Of a stretch of 64,000 nt of DNA, positions 17,011-26,287 are shown piece by piece. The notes beneath the pieces are model-generated. The model worked only from the letters and a program-made list of their open reading frames with translations. It was not told where the DNA came from and did not search any database. The first letter of the stretch is position 1, and the number at the start of each line of letters is the position of its first letter. The translations under genes were made by a program, and so were the position numbers. Origin of the DNA: Acinetobacter higginsii (GTDB lineage: Bacteria > Pseudomonadota > Gammaproteobacteria > Pseudomonadales > Moraxellaceae); the NCBI RefSeq assembly GCF_000369525.1, contig NZ_KB850073.1, forward strand, positions 1 through 64,000, read 5' to 3'.

Positions 17011-19862
17011 TATTTAGAATCTCCTGATTGTTCAACTTCAATCGCAAGTGCGTCATTGATAAGCTGAGCTTGTTGTTTTGCATGCAAGTATGGCGAGCCA
17101 CAAGCAGGTGCGGCAGATGCTTCACGACCAGCATAGCTAATACGGATTTGTTTACCAGATTTAAGAACATCTTCATACAAACGAGGAACGATGAACAACC
17201 AAGCGCCTTGGTTCTTCGGCTCTTCTTGTGTCCAAACAAGTTCTTCAATGTTTGGATAAGCTGCCATTACTTCAGCTAAGCGTTGTTCTGGGTATGGATA
17301 TAACTGCTCAATACGAACAATCGCGATATGGTTTAAACCAAGCTCACGACGTTTTTCGAGTAAATCGTAATAAACCTTACCGCCACAAAGCACTAAGCGA
17401 GTTACGTCAGCTTTGTTGATTTGATCAATTTCATCGATCACAGTTTGGAATGAACCGTTTGCTAATTCATCTAAAGTTGAAGTCGCAAGTTTATGACGCA
17501 ATAACGATTTTGGCGACATCACGATCATTGGCTTACGAATCGGACGAACTGCCTGACGACGTAATGCATGGAAAATCTGTGCAGGTGTCGTAGGTGTCAT
17601 CACTTGCATGTTGTCTTCAGCACATAGCTGTAAGAAACGCTCTAAACGTGCAGATGAATGCTCTGGACCTTGACCTTCATAACCGTGTGGTAACAACATG
17701 GTTAGACCACAAACACGCTCCCACTTGGTTTCACCCGAAGCGATAAACTGGTCAATTACAACTTGTGCACAGTTAGCGAAGTCACCAAATTGAGCTTCCC
17801 AAACGATCAAGCTTTTTGGCAATGTCGTTGAATAACCGTATTCAAATGCAAGTACTGCTTCTTCTGACAGTAAAGAGTCATAAACCGCAGTACGTGGCTG
17901 ATTTTCTTTGATATGGCAAAGTGGAATATAAACAGAACCATCAACTTGGTTATGTAATTTGGCGTGACGATGCGAGAATGTACCACGACCCACGTCTTCA
18001 CCCGTAATACGAACCAAGAAACCATCATCAAGTAAAGTCGCATACGCTAAAGTTTCTGCAGCACCCCAGTTGAGTGGCATTTCACCTGTTTGCATTTTCA
18101 CGCGATCATCAATGACTTTTTGAACTTGACGCTGTAATACAAAACCTTCTGGCAATGTATTCATTTTCAAACCAAGTTCTTTCAAACGATCAATGCTGAA
18201 CGTTGTATCCCAAAGATCGGTGTATTCATGGCCCAAATAAGGTGTCCAATCGACGAACATCTTTTTATTTGGTTCACGAACTAAAGCATTGGCAACGTGG
18301 TTTCCTGCTTCTAAATCAGAGCGGTAGCCTTCAACCATGGCATCAGCACTTGAACGATCAAGTACTTTCTCTTGAACCAATTGATCTGCATACAAGGTAC
18401 GCGTAGTCGCTTTCTTGTTGATCACTTGGTACATCAATGGTTGAGTTGCAGATGGTTCATCTGCCTCGTTATGACCACGACGACGGTAGCAGAACAAGTC
18501 TAAGATCACATCTTTACGGAACTCATGACGGAAGTCATGGGCAATTTGAGTCGCGAAAATAACAGCTTCAGGATCATCACCATTCACATGGAAAATTGGC
18601 GACTGAATCATTTTTGCAACATCAGTACAGTATTCGGTAGAACGTGTATCGCGTGGATCAGAAGTCGTGAAGCCCACTTGGTTATTAATCACGATATGAA
18701 CGGTACCGCCCACTGTGTAACCACGTGTTTGTGACATTTGGAAGGTTTCTTGGTTTACACCTTGACCTGCAAATGCAGCATCACCATGTACAATCACAGG
18801 AAGTACATCATCACCGCCAATGTCTTTACGACGAACTTGACGTGCACGTACTGAACCTTCCACCACAGGACCAACGATTTCTAAGTGGGATGGGTTAAAC
18901 GCCAATGCTAAGTGAACTTCGCCACCTGGAGTCATGACGTTTGAAGAGAAGCCTTGATGATACTTAACGTCACCAGAACCTTTTTTATGTAGGCTCTTGC
19001 CTTCGAACTCACCAAACAGATCAGCTGGGTTTTTCCCCATGATGTTAACAAGAAGGTTGAGACGGCCACGGTGTGGCATACCAATCACAACTTCTTTACA
19101 ACCGACACTACCTGCACGTTGAATGATTTCGTTCATCATTGGAATAAAAGACTCACCGCCTTCTACACCGAAACGTTTTGCACCAACGAATTTGTTACCA
19201 AGATACTTCTCTAGGCCTTCAGCAGCAGTTAAACGCTCCAAGAAACCTTTTTTCTGATCATTGGTATAATTGAATTTACCGCGAACACCTTCCAAACGCT
19301 GTTGAATCCAACGCTTTTCTTTAGTGTCAACGATATGCATGTATTCTGCACCAATTGAACCGCAGTAAGTTGCTTCCATGGCATCAACCATTTCAGACAA
19401 TGTTGCTTCTGCTTTACCAATTGCGAGGTTGCCTGTATTAAATACAGTATCGAGATCAGACTTAGTTAAACCGTGTGCAGATAAATCGAGGTCAGGAACG
19501 TCTTCGCGTTTCGCAAGACCTAATGGATCGAGTTTAGCTTTTTGATGACCACGGTTACGGTAAGCAGCGATGAGTTGTAATACACCAATTTGACGACGCT
19601 CATGTTCTGTACTTACAGTGCTTTGTACGACAGGTTGAACTCGGCTTGCATTACGTCCCAAAAGGAGGAATTGCTCGCGCACACTGCCGTGTGGTTGATC
19701 ACCTTTAGGGTATTTATCGAAATATTCACGCCAATCCTCTGACACTGAGGTTGGAGAAGTTAGGTACTGCTCGTATAGCTCTTCAATATACGCTGCACTA
19801 TCAGCGGAAAGTTCAGTGTCAAGACGCGATGCGTCAGCAACTTCTTGCATTTTTGGACCCAT
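17010..19862 (-). CDS. sucA: 2-Oxoglutarate dehydrogenase E1 component
   Basis: A 950-residue thiamine-diphosphate enzyme that decarboxylates 2-oxoglutarate and transfers succinyl to SucB. It has the N-terminal E2-binding segment (SAAYIEELYEQYL), then EYMHI, GMPHRGRLN and HGDAAFAGQGV motifs of the E1 family, and a transketolase-like C-terminal domain. The start is uncertain. The first ATG (19862) directly abuts AGGAA, which is too close, while the ATG at 19850 has 12 bases to the same site and would give 946 residues starting MQEVADAS. Only one base overlaps sucB. Confidence 0.96.
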   Translation of the reverse strand: MGPKMQEVADASRLDTELSADSAAYIEELYEQYLTSPTSVSEDWREYFDKYPKGDQPHGSVREQFLLLGRNASRVQPVVQSTVSTEHERRQIGVLQLIAAYRNRGHQKAKLDPLGLAKREDVPDLDLSAHGLTKSDLDTVFNTGNLAIGKAEATLSEMVDAMEATYCGSIGAEYMHIVDTKEKRWIQQRLEGVRGKFNYTNDQKKGFLERLTAAEGLEKYLGNKFVGAKRFGVEGGESFIPMMNEIIQRAGSVGCKEVVIGMPHRGRLNLLVNIMGKNPADLFGEFEGKSLHKKGSGDVKYHQGFSSNVMTPGGEVHLALAFNPSHLEIVGPVVEGSVRARQVRRKDIGGDDVLPVIVHGDAAFAGQGVNQETFQMSQTRGYTVGGTVHIVINNQVGFTTSDPRDTRSTEYCTDVAKMIQSPIFHVNGDDPEAVIFATQIAHDFRHEFRKDVILDLFCYRRRGHNEADEPSATQPLMYQVINKKATTRTLYADQLVQEKVLDRSSADAMVEGYRSDLEAGNHVANALVREPNKKMFVDWTPYLGHEYTDLWDTTFSIDRLKELGLKMNTLPEGFVLQRQVQKVIDDRVKMQTGEMPLNWGAAETLAYATLLDDGFLVRITGEDVGRGTFSHRHAKLHNQVDGSVYIPLCHIKENQPRTAVYDSLLSEEAVLAFEYGYSTTLPKSLIVWEAQFGDFANCAQVVIDQFIASGETKWERVCGLTMLLPHGYEGQGPEHSSARLERFLQLCAEDNMQVMTPTTPAQIFHALRRQAVRPIRKPMIVMSPKSLLRHKLATSTLDELANGSFQTVIDEIDQINKADVTRLVLCGGKVYYDLLEKRRELGLNHIAIVRIEQLYPYPEQRLAEVMAAYPNIEELVWTQEEPKNQGAWLFIVPRLYEDVLKSGKQIRISYAGREASAAPACGSPYLHAKQQAQLINDALAIEVEQSGDSK

Positions 19863-20544
19863 TTCCTATTGCAAAAAATAATACAGGCTGCCTTTTAAGC
19901 ACACCCATGATTCATAGTGTCAAATTGGTAAACACGACACTACTACTCAAGATCATCCAACCTTGAGACATTATTACTACACATCAGGAGTATTCCCTTT
20001 GATGTAACAAATGAGCTACGCACCTTCAATTCAAGGCACATAACTCATTTTTCATACTCGATGAAATCGAGCAATTTTTTGCAAATCATTTTAGAAAAAT
20101 TAACTGGATTTTTAACTTTTCTAAATTGACTTTTTCCATGAAATCTGTACAAATCTCTAAGGCATTATCGATCGATAACATCCAGAATCTGTTTATTTTT
20201 TGATTTCATTTGTGGCAGAAATCCTATCATGTTCTCAAGCAGGGATTGATTTTTTTGACACATACCATCTATAAAGCAGCGAAATACACACATCAAATTA
20301 TATTCTAATATACCGCCCTTTTGATAAAAGTTGCACTCCAATCGATCAAAAATAAACATTCTCTACAAATCTTGCACAAACCTTATTCAGTTTGATGAAA
20401 AATAAATCAATATATTTATCATATCGATTCCCATGATTTGGTTTAACAGCAAAATCTATAAATATTTAAGGCCTCATTTCTAAAATTCAAGCCCAACTTT
20501 TGCAAATAGATATTTTTTAAGCAGTCAGGAATTACAGCAACCAT
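19863..20544. other. Gap between sucA and the sdh terminator
   Basis: This holds the sucAB promoter region on the minus strand. A small inverted repeat CTCAAG/CTTGAG lies near 19945-19967. I see no unambiguous -35/-10 pair and no credible gene. A 64-codon minus-strand ORF at 20165-20359 has no ribosome site and no family resemblance, so I leave it out. Confidence 0.5.
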
Positions 20545-20580
20545 AAAAAAAGAAGCCCCTTTCGGAGCTTCTCTTTTTTA
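20545..20580 (-). terminator. Intrinsic terminator of the sdhCDAB operon
   Basis: AGAAGC and GCTTCT outer arms with inner C-G pairs, flanked by A-runs and T-runs on both sides, 17 bp after the sdhB stop. Confidence 0.85.
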
Positions 20581-20596
20581 CGCTAGAAAAAGCAGA

Positions 20597-21307
20597 TTAA
20601 CCCGCTTGATCCAACAGCATATTACGAATGTGACCAATGGCCTTTGTCGGGTTCAAACCTTTAGGACATACTGATACACAGTTCATGATCCCTTTACAGC
20701 GGAACAAAGAGAATGGATCGTCTAAACGAGCCAAACGTTCTTGTGTTGCCGTATCACGAGAGTCAATGATGAAGCGGTATGCATTTAACAATGCAGACGG
20801 CCCAAGGAACTTATCAGGGTTCCACCAGAATGATGGGCATGACGTTGAACAACATGCACAAAGAATACATTCATATAGACCATCTAAGTGTTCACGTTCT
20901 GCTTGAGACTGTAAACGCTCTTTTGCCGGTGCTGGCTGATTATTAATCAAGAATGGTTGGATCTTGTCATATTGATCATAGAACTGATTCATGTCTACAA
21001 CCAAGTCTTTTACCACTGGTAAACCAGGTAAAGGACGGATCACAATCTTCTCTGGCAAGTCGTTCAAGTTCCACAAGCACGCTAAACCATTTTTACCATT
21101 GATGTTCACACCATCCGAACCACAAATACCTTCACGGCAAGAGCGACGGAATGTTAATGACTCATCTTGCACTTTCAACGCAAGTAACGCATCAAGCAAC
21201 ATACGATGCTTATCGGTTAACTCAAGTTTGAAAGTTTGCATGTACGGCGCTTTATCCTTATCAGGATCATAGCGGTAGATTTCGAATGTACGAGTGCCTC
21301 TACTCAT
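20597..21307 (-). CDS. sdhB: Succinate dehydrogenase iron-sulfur subunit
   Basis: A 236-residue subunit that passes electrons from SdhA to the quinone site. The [2Fe-2S] ligands are in CREGICGSDGVNINGKNGLAC (residues about 58-78). The [4Fe-4S] and [3Fe-4S] ligands are in CILCACCSTSCPSFWW and CKGIMNCVSVCPKGLNP. The length is standard. It is last in the sdhCDAB order, 14 bp after sdhA, and is followed by a strong terminator. Confidence 0.97.
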   Translation of the reverse strand: MSRGTRTFEIYRYDPDKDKAPYMQTFKLELTDKHRMLLDALLALKVQDESLTFRRSCREGICGSDGVNINGKNGLACLWNLNDLPEKIVIRPLPGLPVVKDLVVDMNQFYDQYDKIQPFLINNQPAPAKERLQSQAEREHLDGLYECILCACCSTSCPSFWWNPDKFLGPSALLNAYRFIIDSRDTATQERLARLDDPFSLFRCKGIMNCVSVCPKGLNPTKAIGHIRNMLLDQAG

Positions 21308-21321
21308 CTTTGTTCTCCCGA

Positions 21322-23217
21322 TTAGAATGTACGTGGTTTAGGTTCAATTGCTTCAACCGTTAATGGGCTGAAACGTACCGGCTTATATTCAAGACGGTTA
21401 TCTGATGAATACCATAAAGTATGCTTCATCCACTCATCATCACGGCGACCGTAAGAATAAGTTGGGTGATCAGGTGCTAACTCATAGTCAACAACTGTAT
21501 GCGCACCACGACATTCTTTACGTGCAGCAGCAGAAATCAGAGTCGCTTTCGCAACTTCATACAAGTTTTCAACTTCTAACGCTTCAACACGCGCAGTGTT
21601 AAATACTTTAGATTTGTCTTTCAAATGAATGTTACGAACACGCGGCTCAATCGCAAGAATTTCTTTTACGCCCTTATCAAGCAATGCTTGAGTACGGAAT
21701 ACACCGGCGTGATCTTGTACGATGTCACGGATTGCATCAGCAACTTCTTGTGCATTTTCACCCGTTGTTGAATCATCAAGCTTACGGATACGCGCTAAAG
21801 TGTTCACCAAGACATCAGTTGGAAGCGGTGCATAATCATCGCCATGATGTTTAGTTACATAGTCAATGATGTGCTCGCCCGCTGCTTTACCGAATACCAC
21901 AAGGTCAAGCAATGAGTTGGTACCTAAACGGTTTGCACCATGTACTGACACGCAAGAACATTCACCAATTGCATAGAACCCTTTCACAGGTTTTACGTAA
22001 TCACGAGTACCTTTATAAGAATACTCTTTAGTGTCTTTGTTGTAGCTTGCAGAGAATTCACCTTCTTCTACACCATGTGGTACAACCACTTGGCCATGAA
22101 TATTGGTCGGAATACCACCCATTTGATAATGGATTGTTGGTACCACTGGAATTGGCTCTTTAGTACAGTCAACGTTTGCAAACTTCTTACCAATCTCAAA
22201 TACAGACGGAAGACGTTTCATAATCGTTTCAGCACCCAAATGCGTCATATCCAATAAGATATAATCCGCTTTAGGGCCACAACCACGACCTTCTTTAATT
22301 TCTTGGTCCATAGAACGTGATACGAAGTCACGTGGCGCCAAGTCTTTTAAAGTTGGTGCATAACGTTCCATGAATGGTTCGCCGTCTTTGTTACGAAGGA
22401 TACCACCTTCGCCACGACAACCTTCAGTCAACAATACGCCTGCGCCAGCAACACCCGTTGGGTGGAATTGCCAGAATTCCATATCTTGCAATGGAATACC
22501 TGCACGAGCAGCCATACCAAGACCGTCACCAGTATTGATATAAGCATTGGTTGATGCGCGATAAACACGACCCGCACCACCTGTAGCGAATAAGGTTGCT
22601 TTGGCTTGGAATACAGCAATGTTACCTGTTTCTTGGTCAATCGCCGTTACACCAAGTACATCACCTTCTTCGTTACGGATTAAATCTAATGCAATCCATT
22701 CAACGTAGAACTGAGTACCCATTTTCACGTTGCTTTGATACAAGGTATGCAATAACGCATGGCCTGTACGGTCAGCAGCAGCACACGCACGTGGAACTGC
22801 TTTTTCACCATAGTTTGCAGAGTGACCACCAAATGGACGCTGATAGATCGTACCATCTTCGTTACGGTCAAACGGCATACCCAAGTGTTCAAGCTCATAC
22901 ACAACTTTTGGCGCTTCACGTGTCATGAACTCGATTGCGTCCTGATCGCCTAACCAGTCAGAACCTTTCACCGTGTCATAGAAGTGATAATGCCAATTAT
23001 CTTCTTGCATGTTACCTAACGACGCACCAATACCACCTTGAGCGGCAACTGTATGCGAACGTGTTGGGAATACTTTGGTCAATACAGCAACTTTTAAACC
23101 CGCTTGAGCAAGTTGGTAAGCAGCACGCATACCAGAACCACCACCACCAACGATAACTGCGTCGAAAGTGAGGTTTTGAATATTTGAATAATCTTCTTTA
23201 GGGTTAATTGCGCCCAT
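21322..23217 (-). CDS. sdhA: Succinate dehydrogenase flavoprotein subunit
   Basis: A 631-residue catalytic subunit that oxidises succinate to fumarate. It has an N-terminal FAD-binding GGGGSGMRAAYQLA, the covalent FAD-histidine motif SHTVAAQGGIGAS (near residue 55), and active-site segments including HPTG and the TEGCRGEGG loop. The C-terminal helical domain ends in EAIEPKPRTF. It lies 12 bp after sdhD and works at the cytoplasmic face of the inner membrane, feeding electrons to ubiquinone. Confidence 0.97.
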   Translation of the reverse strand: MGAINPKEDYSNIQNLTFDAVIVGGGGSGMRAAYQLAQAGLKVAVLTKVFPTRSHTVAAQGGIGASLGNMQEDNWHYHFYDTVKGSDWLGDQDAIEFMTREAPKVVYELEHLGMPFDRNEDGTIYQRPFGGHSANYGEKAVPRACAAADRTGHALLHTLYQSNVKMGTQFYVEWIALDLIRNEEGDVLGVTAIDQETGNIAVFQAKATLFATGGAGRVYRASTNAYINTGDGLGMAARAGIPLQDMEFWQFHPTGVAGAGVLLTEGCRGEGGILRNKDGEPFMERYAPTLKDLAPRDFVSRSMDQEIKEGRGCGPKADYILLDMTHLGAETIMKRLPSVFEIGKKFANVDCTKEPIPVVPTIHYQMGGIPTNIHGQVVVPHGVEEGEFSASYNKDTKEYSYKGTRDYVKPVKGFYAIGECSCVSVHGANRLGTNSLLDLVVFGKAAGEHIIDYVTKHHGDDYAPLPTDVLVNTLARIRKLDDSTTGENAQEVADAIRDIVQDHAGVFRTQALLDKGVKEILAIEPRVRNIHLKDKSKVFNTARVEALEVENLYEVAKATLISAAARKECRGAHTVVDYELAPDHPTYSYGRRDDEWMKHTLWYSSDNRLEYKPVRFSPLTVEAIEPKPRTF

Positions 23218-23229
23218 GATCTCTTCCTA

Positions 23230-23610
23230 TCAATTTGCCCAGAAAATCTGGATACCCCAGATTGCGTACACGAACACTGAAATAATGACAGCAGAAGTGA
23301 GTACAAGGCGTAAACCTGAAGCTGAAGGGCCCATTTGACGAGTCGTTACATAATCAGTAAAGACTTGCCACATACCAATCCAAGCGTGTGCAACCAGCGA
23401 TAACACTGCTAATAAAGAGAAAATCTTCATTGGCAAAGTCAGCATAAAGCCAGCCCACTGTTCATAACCAAATCCGCTATTGCAAAGGATCCAGCCAAAC
23501 AACACTACAGTGTATGCAGCTAACACTACAGCACTGACACGTTGGATATACCAGTCGCGAGAACCTGAACCTGTTAAACCTGTAGCACTTTTCATCAGAA
23601 CATAATCCAT
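23230..23610 (-). CDS. sdhD: Succinate dehydrogenase membrane anchor subunit D
   Basis: A 126-residue protein with three membrane helices (about residues 24-43, 54-80 and 98-120). HAWIGMWQVFTDYV contains H75, D86 and Y87, matching the haem/quinone-site pattern known for SdhD. Its first 16 bases overlap the end of sdhC, so translation is probably coupled. Confidence 0.93.
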   Translation of the reverse strand: MDYVLMKSATGLTGSGSRDWYIQRVSAVVLAAYTVVLFGWILCNSGFGYEQWAGFMLTLPMKIFSLLAVLSLVAHAWIGMWQVFTDYVTTRQMGPSASGLRLVLTSAVIISVFVYAIWGIQIFWAN

Positions 23611-23996
23611 ACGAATGCTGCGACAATACCAACCGCAGACAAGATCAATGAAACTGTAGCAGCGATACGACCGCTTTGAAGTTCTTCAGCAAAACCGAGG
23701 TCAGCAAGTAAATGCTTCACACCTGCAATAAAGTGAAAAATCAAGCCAGCTACAAATACCCATACGATGAAACGTACAATGATATTTCCGAAAACGACAT
23801 TTTTAACGTAGTCAAATCCTTCTGGTGAAGATAAAGATTTATCCAAAATCCATAAAAGAACTGCGACTAATAAGAATACGATTACACCTGATAGACGGTG
23901 TAGAATTGATGCAATAGCCACGGGTGAGCGTAAATTTACCGCTAACACCTGACCCATGGACAAATTGACAGGTCTGTTGCTTTTCACAGCGGGCAT
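23595..23996 (-). CDS. sdhC: Succinate dehydrogenase cytochrome b556 subunit
   Basis: A 133-residue membrane anchor with three helices (about residues 27-50, 68-92 and 108-131). The signature SILHRLSGV (H33) and the haem-ligand region FHFIAGVKHLLAD (H88, H95) are present. It is the first gene of sdhCDAB. Its ATG follows ACAGG closely; a better GGAG lies inside a leader hairpin 14 bases upstream, which hints at structure-controlled translation. Confidence 0.93.
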   Translation of the reverse strand: MPAVKSNRPVNLSMGQVLAVNLRSPVAIASILHRLSGVIVFLLVAVLLWILDKSLSSPEGFDYVKNVVFGNIIVRFIVWVFVAGLIFHFIAGVKHLLADLGFAEELQSGRIAATVSLILSAVGIVAAFVWIMF

Positions 23997-24007
23997 CCTG
24001 TAGGTAG

Positions 24008-24128
24008 AAACTCCATCCGGAGTTTGTTTGAATTAATTCAAAGGAAAGCTGGCATTGTTAGGCAAGCACAGCACATGCCTAACCTATAAACGACATCGAA
24101 TTATAAAACGTGAAATATCAAAATACAA
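24008..24128 (-). promoter_or_regulatory. sdhC promoter and structured leader
   Basis: On the minus strand TTGTAT (24123-24128) and TATAAT (24100-24105) are separated by 17 bp, placing the start near 24093. The resulting leader of about 97 nt carries two perfect hairpins: GTTAGGCA/TGCCTAAC (24057-24064 with 24076-24083) and AAACTCC/GGAGTTT (24008-24014 with 24019-24025). The second one encloses the GGAG nearest to the sdhC start. Confidence 0.65.
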
Positions 24129-24777
24129 ACAATCAACTTTCGCTTTAGTCGAAAAAAACTTTAAATAAGAATCATTCACACGCATAATAGCGGCGATTAA
24201 TGCATCAAGTTTAAGCAAAAACAACTATCTGATTGTTTTGTAATGATAAAAATAAAATACTATTTTTTATAGATACTTTTTAATTTTATAAATTCTTTTC
24301 TTCATATTTCACAAAAAATGCCCTTTTCAGCGTCAAAGCAGCGCAATTTTTCAACCTTTATATATAGCCCCAAATAATACTGCTCATTTATATATTAAAT
24401 ATAATTAATTAATAATCTATTTTTAAGATTCCTTTTGCCAAATTCAATGAGTCATTTTTTAGGCAATTAATCGCACCAAAATGCACCAATAATGAATTTA
24501 CCTAGAGCGCTTTTGATTGCTTTTTGAATGAACAGTTCACGGCAAAGTATGGCCGTTATAGGGCTTGCAGACGGGATAAGTATTTATTTTATAAGCAGCA
24601 ACATCTGACCCAAATAAAAATTTACTTACAATTGGACTGATGCTTCATTTTTTTTATGCACCTGAAACTTGATTTGACATATTATACTCGACCGGTGCTG
24701 TGATTTTACTCAGTTTTTTCTTCGATACTGAATGACTAATTGACTGTAGCAACGTCATTTTTTATCCCTAAGTATAA
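24129..24777. other. Divergent control region between sdhC and gltA
   Basis: An AT-rich gap of about 650 bp with no credible ORF. It contains isolated promoter-like hexamers (TTGACA at 24674, TATAAT at 24773) that do not pair with good spacing, and a short CGGC/GCCG dyad near 24540. Regulators of the TCA genes could bind here, but I cannot identify a site. Confidence 0.5.
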
Positions 24778-24805
24778 TTGACAAAATTTTAGTAACCACT
24801 AATCT
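24778..24805 (+). promoter_or_regulatory. Candidate gltA promoter
   Basis: TTGACA (24778-24783) and TAATCT (24800-24805) lie 16 bp apart, giving a start near 24812 and a leader of about 85 nt. The -35 is perfect and the -10 moderate. Confidence 0.5.
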
Positions 24806-24895
24806 TATAGCAAATTTTGACACCGTCTGATTCGCACATGACAAGATTAGTATTTCGAGTCAGATAATCATTCACCAGGACAGGAGATCTATTGA

Positions 24896-26170
24896 ATGTC
24901 TGCAGCAACTGGCAAAAAAGCCGTATTACAGCTTGATGGCAAAGAAATTGAATTACCAATTTACAGCGGCACATTAGGCCCAGATGTAATTGACGTTAAA
25001 GATGTATTGGCATCAGGTCACTTTACTTTCGATCCTGGTTTTATGGCGACAGCGGCTTGCGAATCTAAGATCACATTCATTGATGGTGACAAAGGTGTGT
25101 TATTACACCGTGGCTATCCAATTGATCAATTAGCGACTCAAGCAGACTACTTAGAAACTTGCTACTTACTACTTAATGGCGAGCTTCCAAATGCTGAACA
25201 GAAAGCAGAATTTGATGCGAAAGTACGTAACCATACGATGGTTCACGATCAAGTAAGCCGCTTCTTCAATGGTTTCCGTCGTGACGCTCACCCTATGGCA
25301 ATCATGGTTGGTGTTGTTGGTGCATTATCTGCGTTCTATCACAACGGTTTAGACATCGAAGATGTTAACCACCGTGAAATTACTGCAATTCGTTTAATCG
25401 CGAAAATCCCTACACTTGCAGCGTGGAGCTACAAGTACACTGTAGGTCAACCATTCATTTACCCACGTAATGACCTTGGTTATGCAGAAAACTTCTTACA
25501 TATGATGTTTGCTACGCCTGCTGACCGTGATTATAAAGTAAACCCAGTTCTTGCTCGTGCAATGGATCGTATCTTCACGCTTCATGCTGATCACGAACAA
25601 AATGCGTCTACGTCTACCGTTCGTCTTGCTGGTTCTACTGGCGCGAATCCATATGCATGTATCTCTGCAGGTATCTCTGCACTTTGGGGACCTGCTCACG
25701 GTGGTGCAAACGAAGCTGTACTTAAAATGCTAGATGAAATTGGTAGCGTAGAAAACGTTGCTGAATTCATGGAAAAAGTAAAACGTAAAGAAGTTAAACT
25801 CATGGGCTTCGGTCACCGTGTTTATAAAAACTTCGATCCACGTGCGAAAGTCATGAAAGAAACATGTGACGAAGTTCTTGCTGCATTAGGCATCAACGAT
25901 CCACAATTGCAACTTGCAATGGAACTTGAGCGTATTGCACTGAACGACCCGTACTTCGTTGAGCGTAAGCTTTACCCGAACGTAGACTTCTACTCAGGTA
26001 TCATCTTAAAAGCGATTGGTATCCCAACAGGTATGTTTACGGTGATCTTCGCGCTTGCACGTACAGTTGGTTGGATCAGCCACTGGTTAGAAATGCACAG
26101 CGGTCCTTACAAGATCGGTCGTCCACGTCAGCTTTACACAGGCTCGACACAGCGCGACATCAAACGTTAA
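24896..26170 (+). CDS. gltA: Citrate synthase
   Basis: A 424-residue hexameric-type citrate synthase that condenses acetyl-CoA with oxaloacetate. The three active-site segments are visible: LHADHEQNASTSTVR (near 215-229), WGPAHGGANEAVL (near 262) and GFGHRVYKNFDPR (near 302). AGGAGA at 24882-24887 fixes the ATG. It is divergent from the sdh operon, so first and later TCA steps share one control region. The NADH-sensitive type is typical of this group, but that is family knowledge. Confidence 0.97.
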   Translation: MSAATGKKAVLQLDGKEIELPIYSGTLGPDVIDVKDVLASGHFTFDPGFMATAACESKITFIDGDKGVLLHRGYPIDQLATQADYLETCYLLLNGELPNAEQKAEFDAKVRNHTMVHDQVSRFFNGFRRDAHPMAIMVGVVGALSAFYHNGLDIEDVNHREITAIRLIAKIPTLAAWSYKYTVGQPFIYPRNDLGYAENFLHMMFATPADRDYKVNPVLARAMDRIFTLHADHEQNASTSTVRLAGSTGANPYACISAGISALWGPAHGGANEAVLKMLDEIGSVENVAEFMEKVKRKEVKLMGFGHRVYKNFDPRAKVMKETCDEVLAALGINDPQLQLAMELERIALNDPYFVERKLYPNVDFYSGIILKAIGIPTGMFTVIFALARTVGWISHWLEMHSGPYKIGRPRQLYTGSTQRDIKR

Positions 26171-26186
26171 TCTCGATTAGCGTTAA

Positions 26187-26217
26187 TAAAAAAGGATGCT
26201 TCTGCATCCTTTTTTTG
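26187..26217 (+). terminator. Intrinsic terminator of gltA
   Basis: AAAAAGGATGC and GCATCCTTTTT arms with a short loop and a seven-T run, 17 bp after the stop. Confidence 0.92.
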
Positions 26218-26287
26218 TTTTATCGGTTATGCTCTTGAAATAAAACTTAAACAACTTTCATTTTGCAGAACTCATTTTATCAAGCCA

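Noticed and set aside
20165..20359. 64-codon minus-strand ORF in the sucA-sdhB gap
   Set aside because: No ribosome site, no family signs, odd Cys/Phe/Met-rich composition in AT-rich DNA; treated as chance.
24674..24710. TTGACA near gltA as the main promoter
   Set aside because: No -10 hexamer at acceptable spacing; the pair at 24778-24805 fits better.
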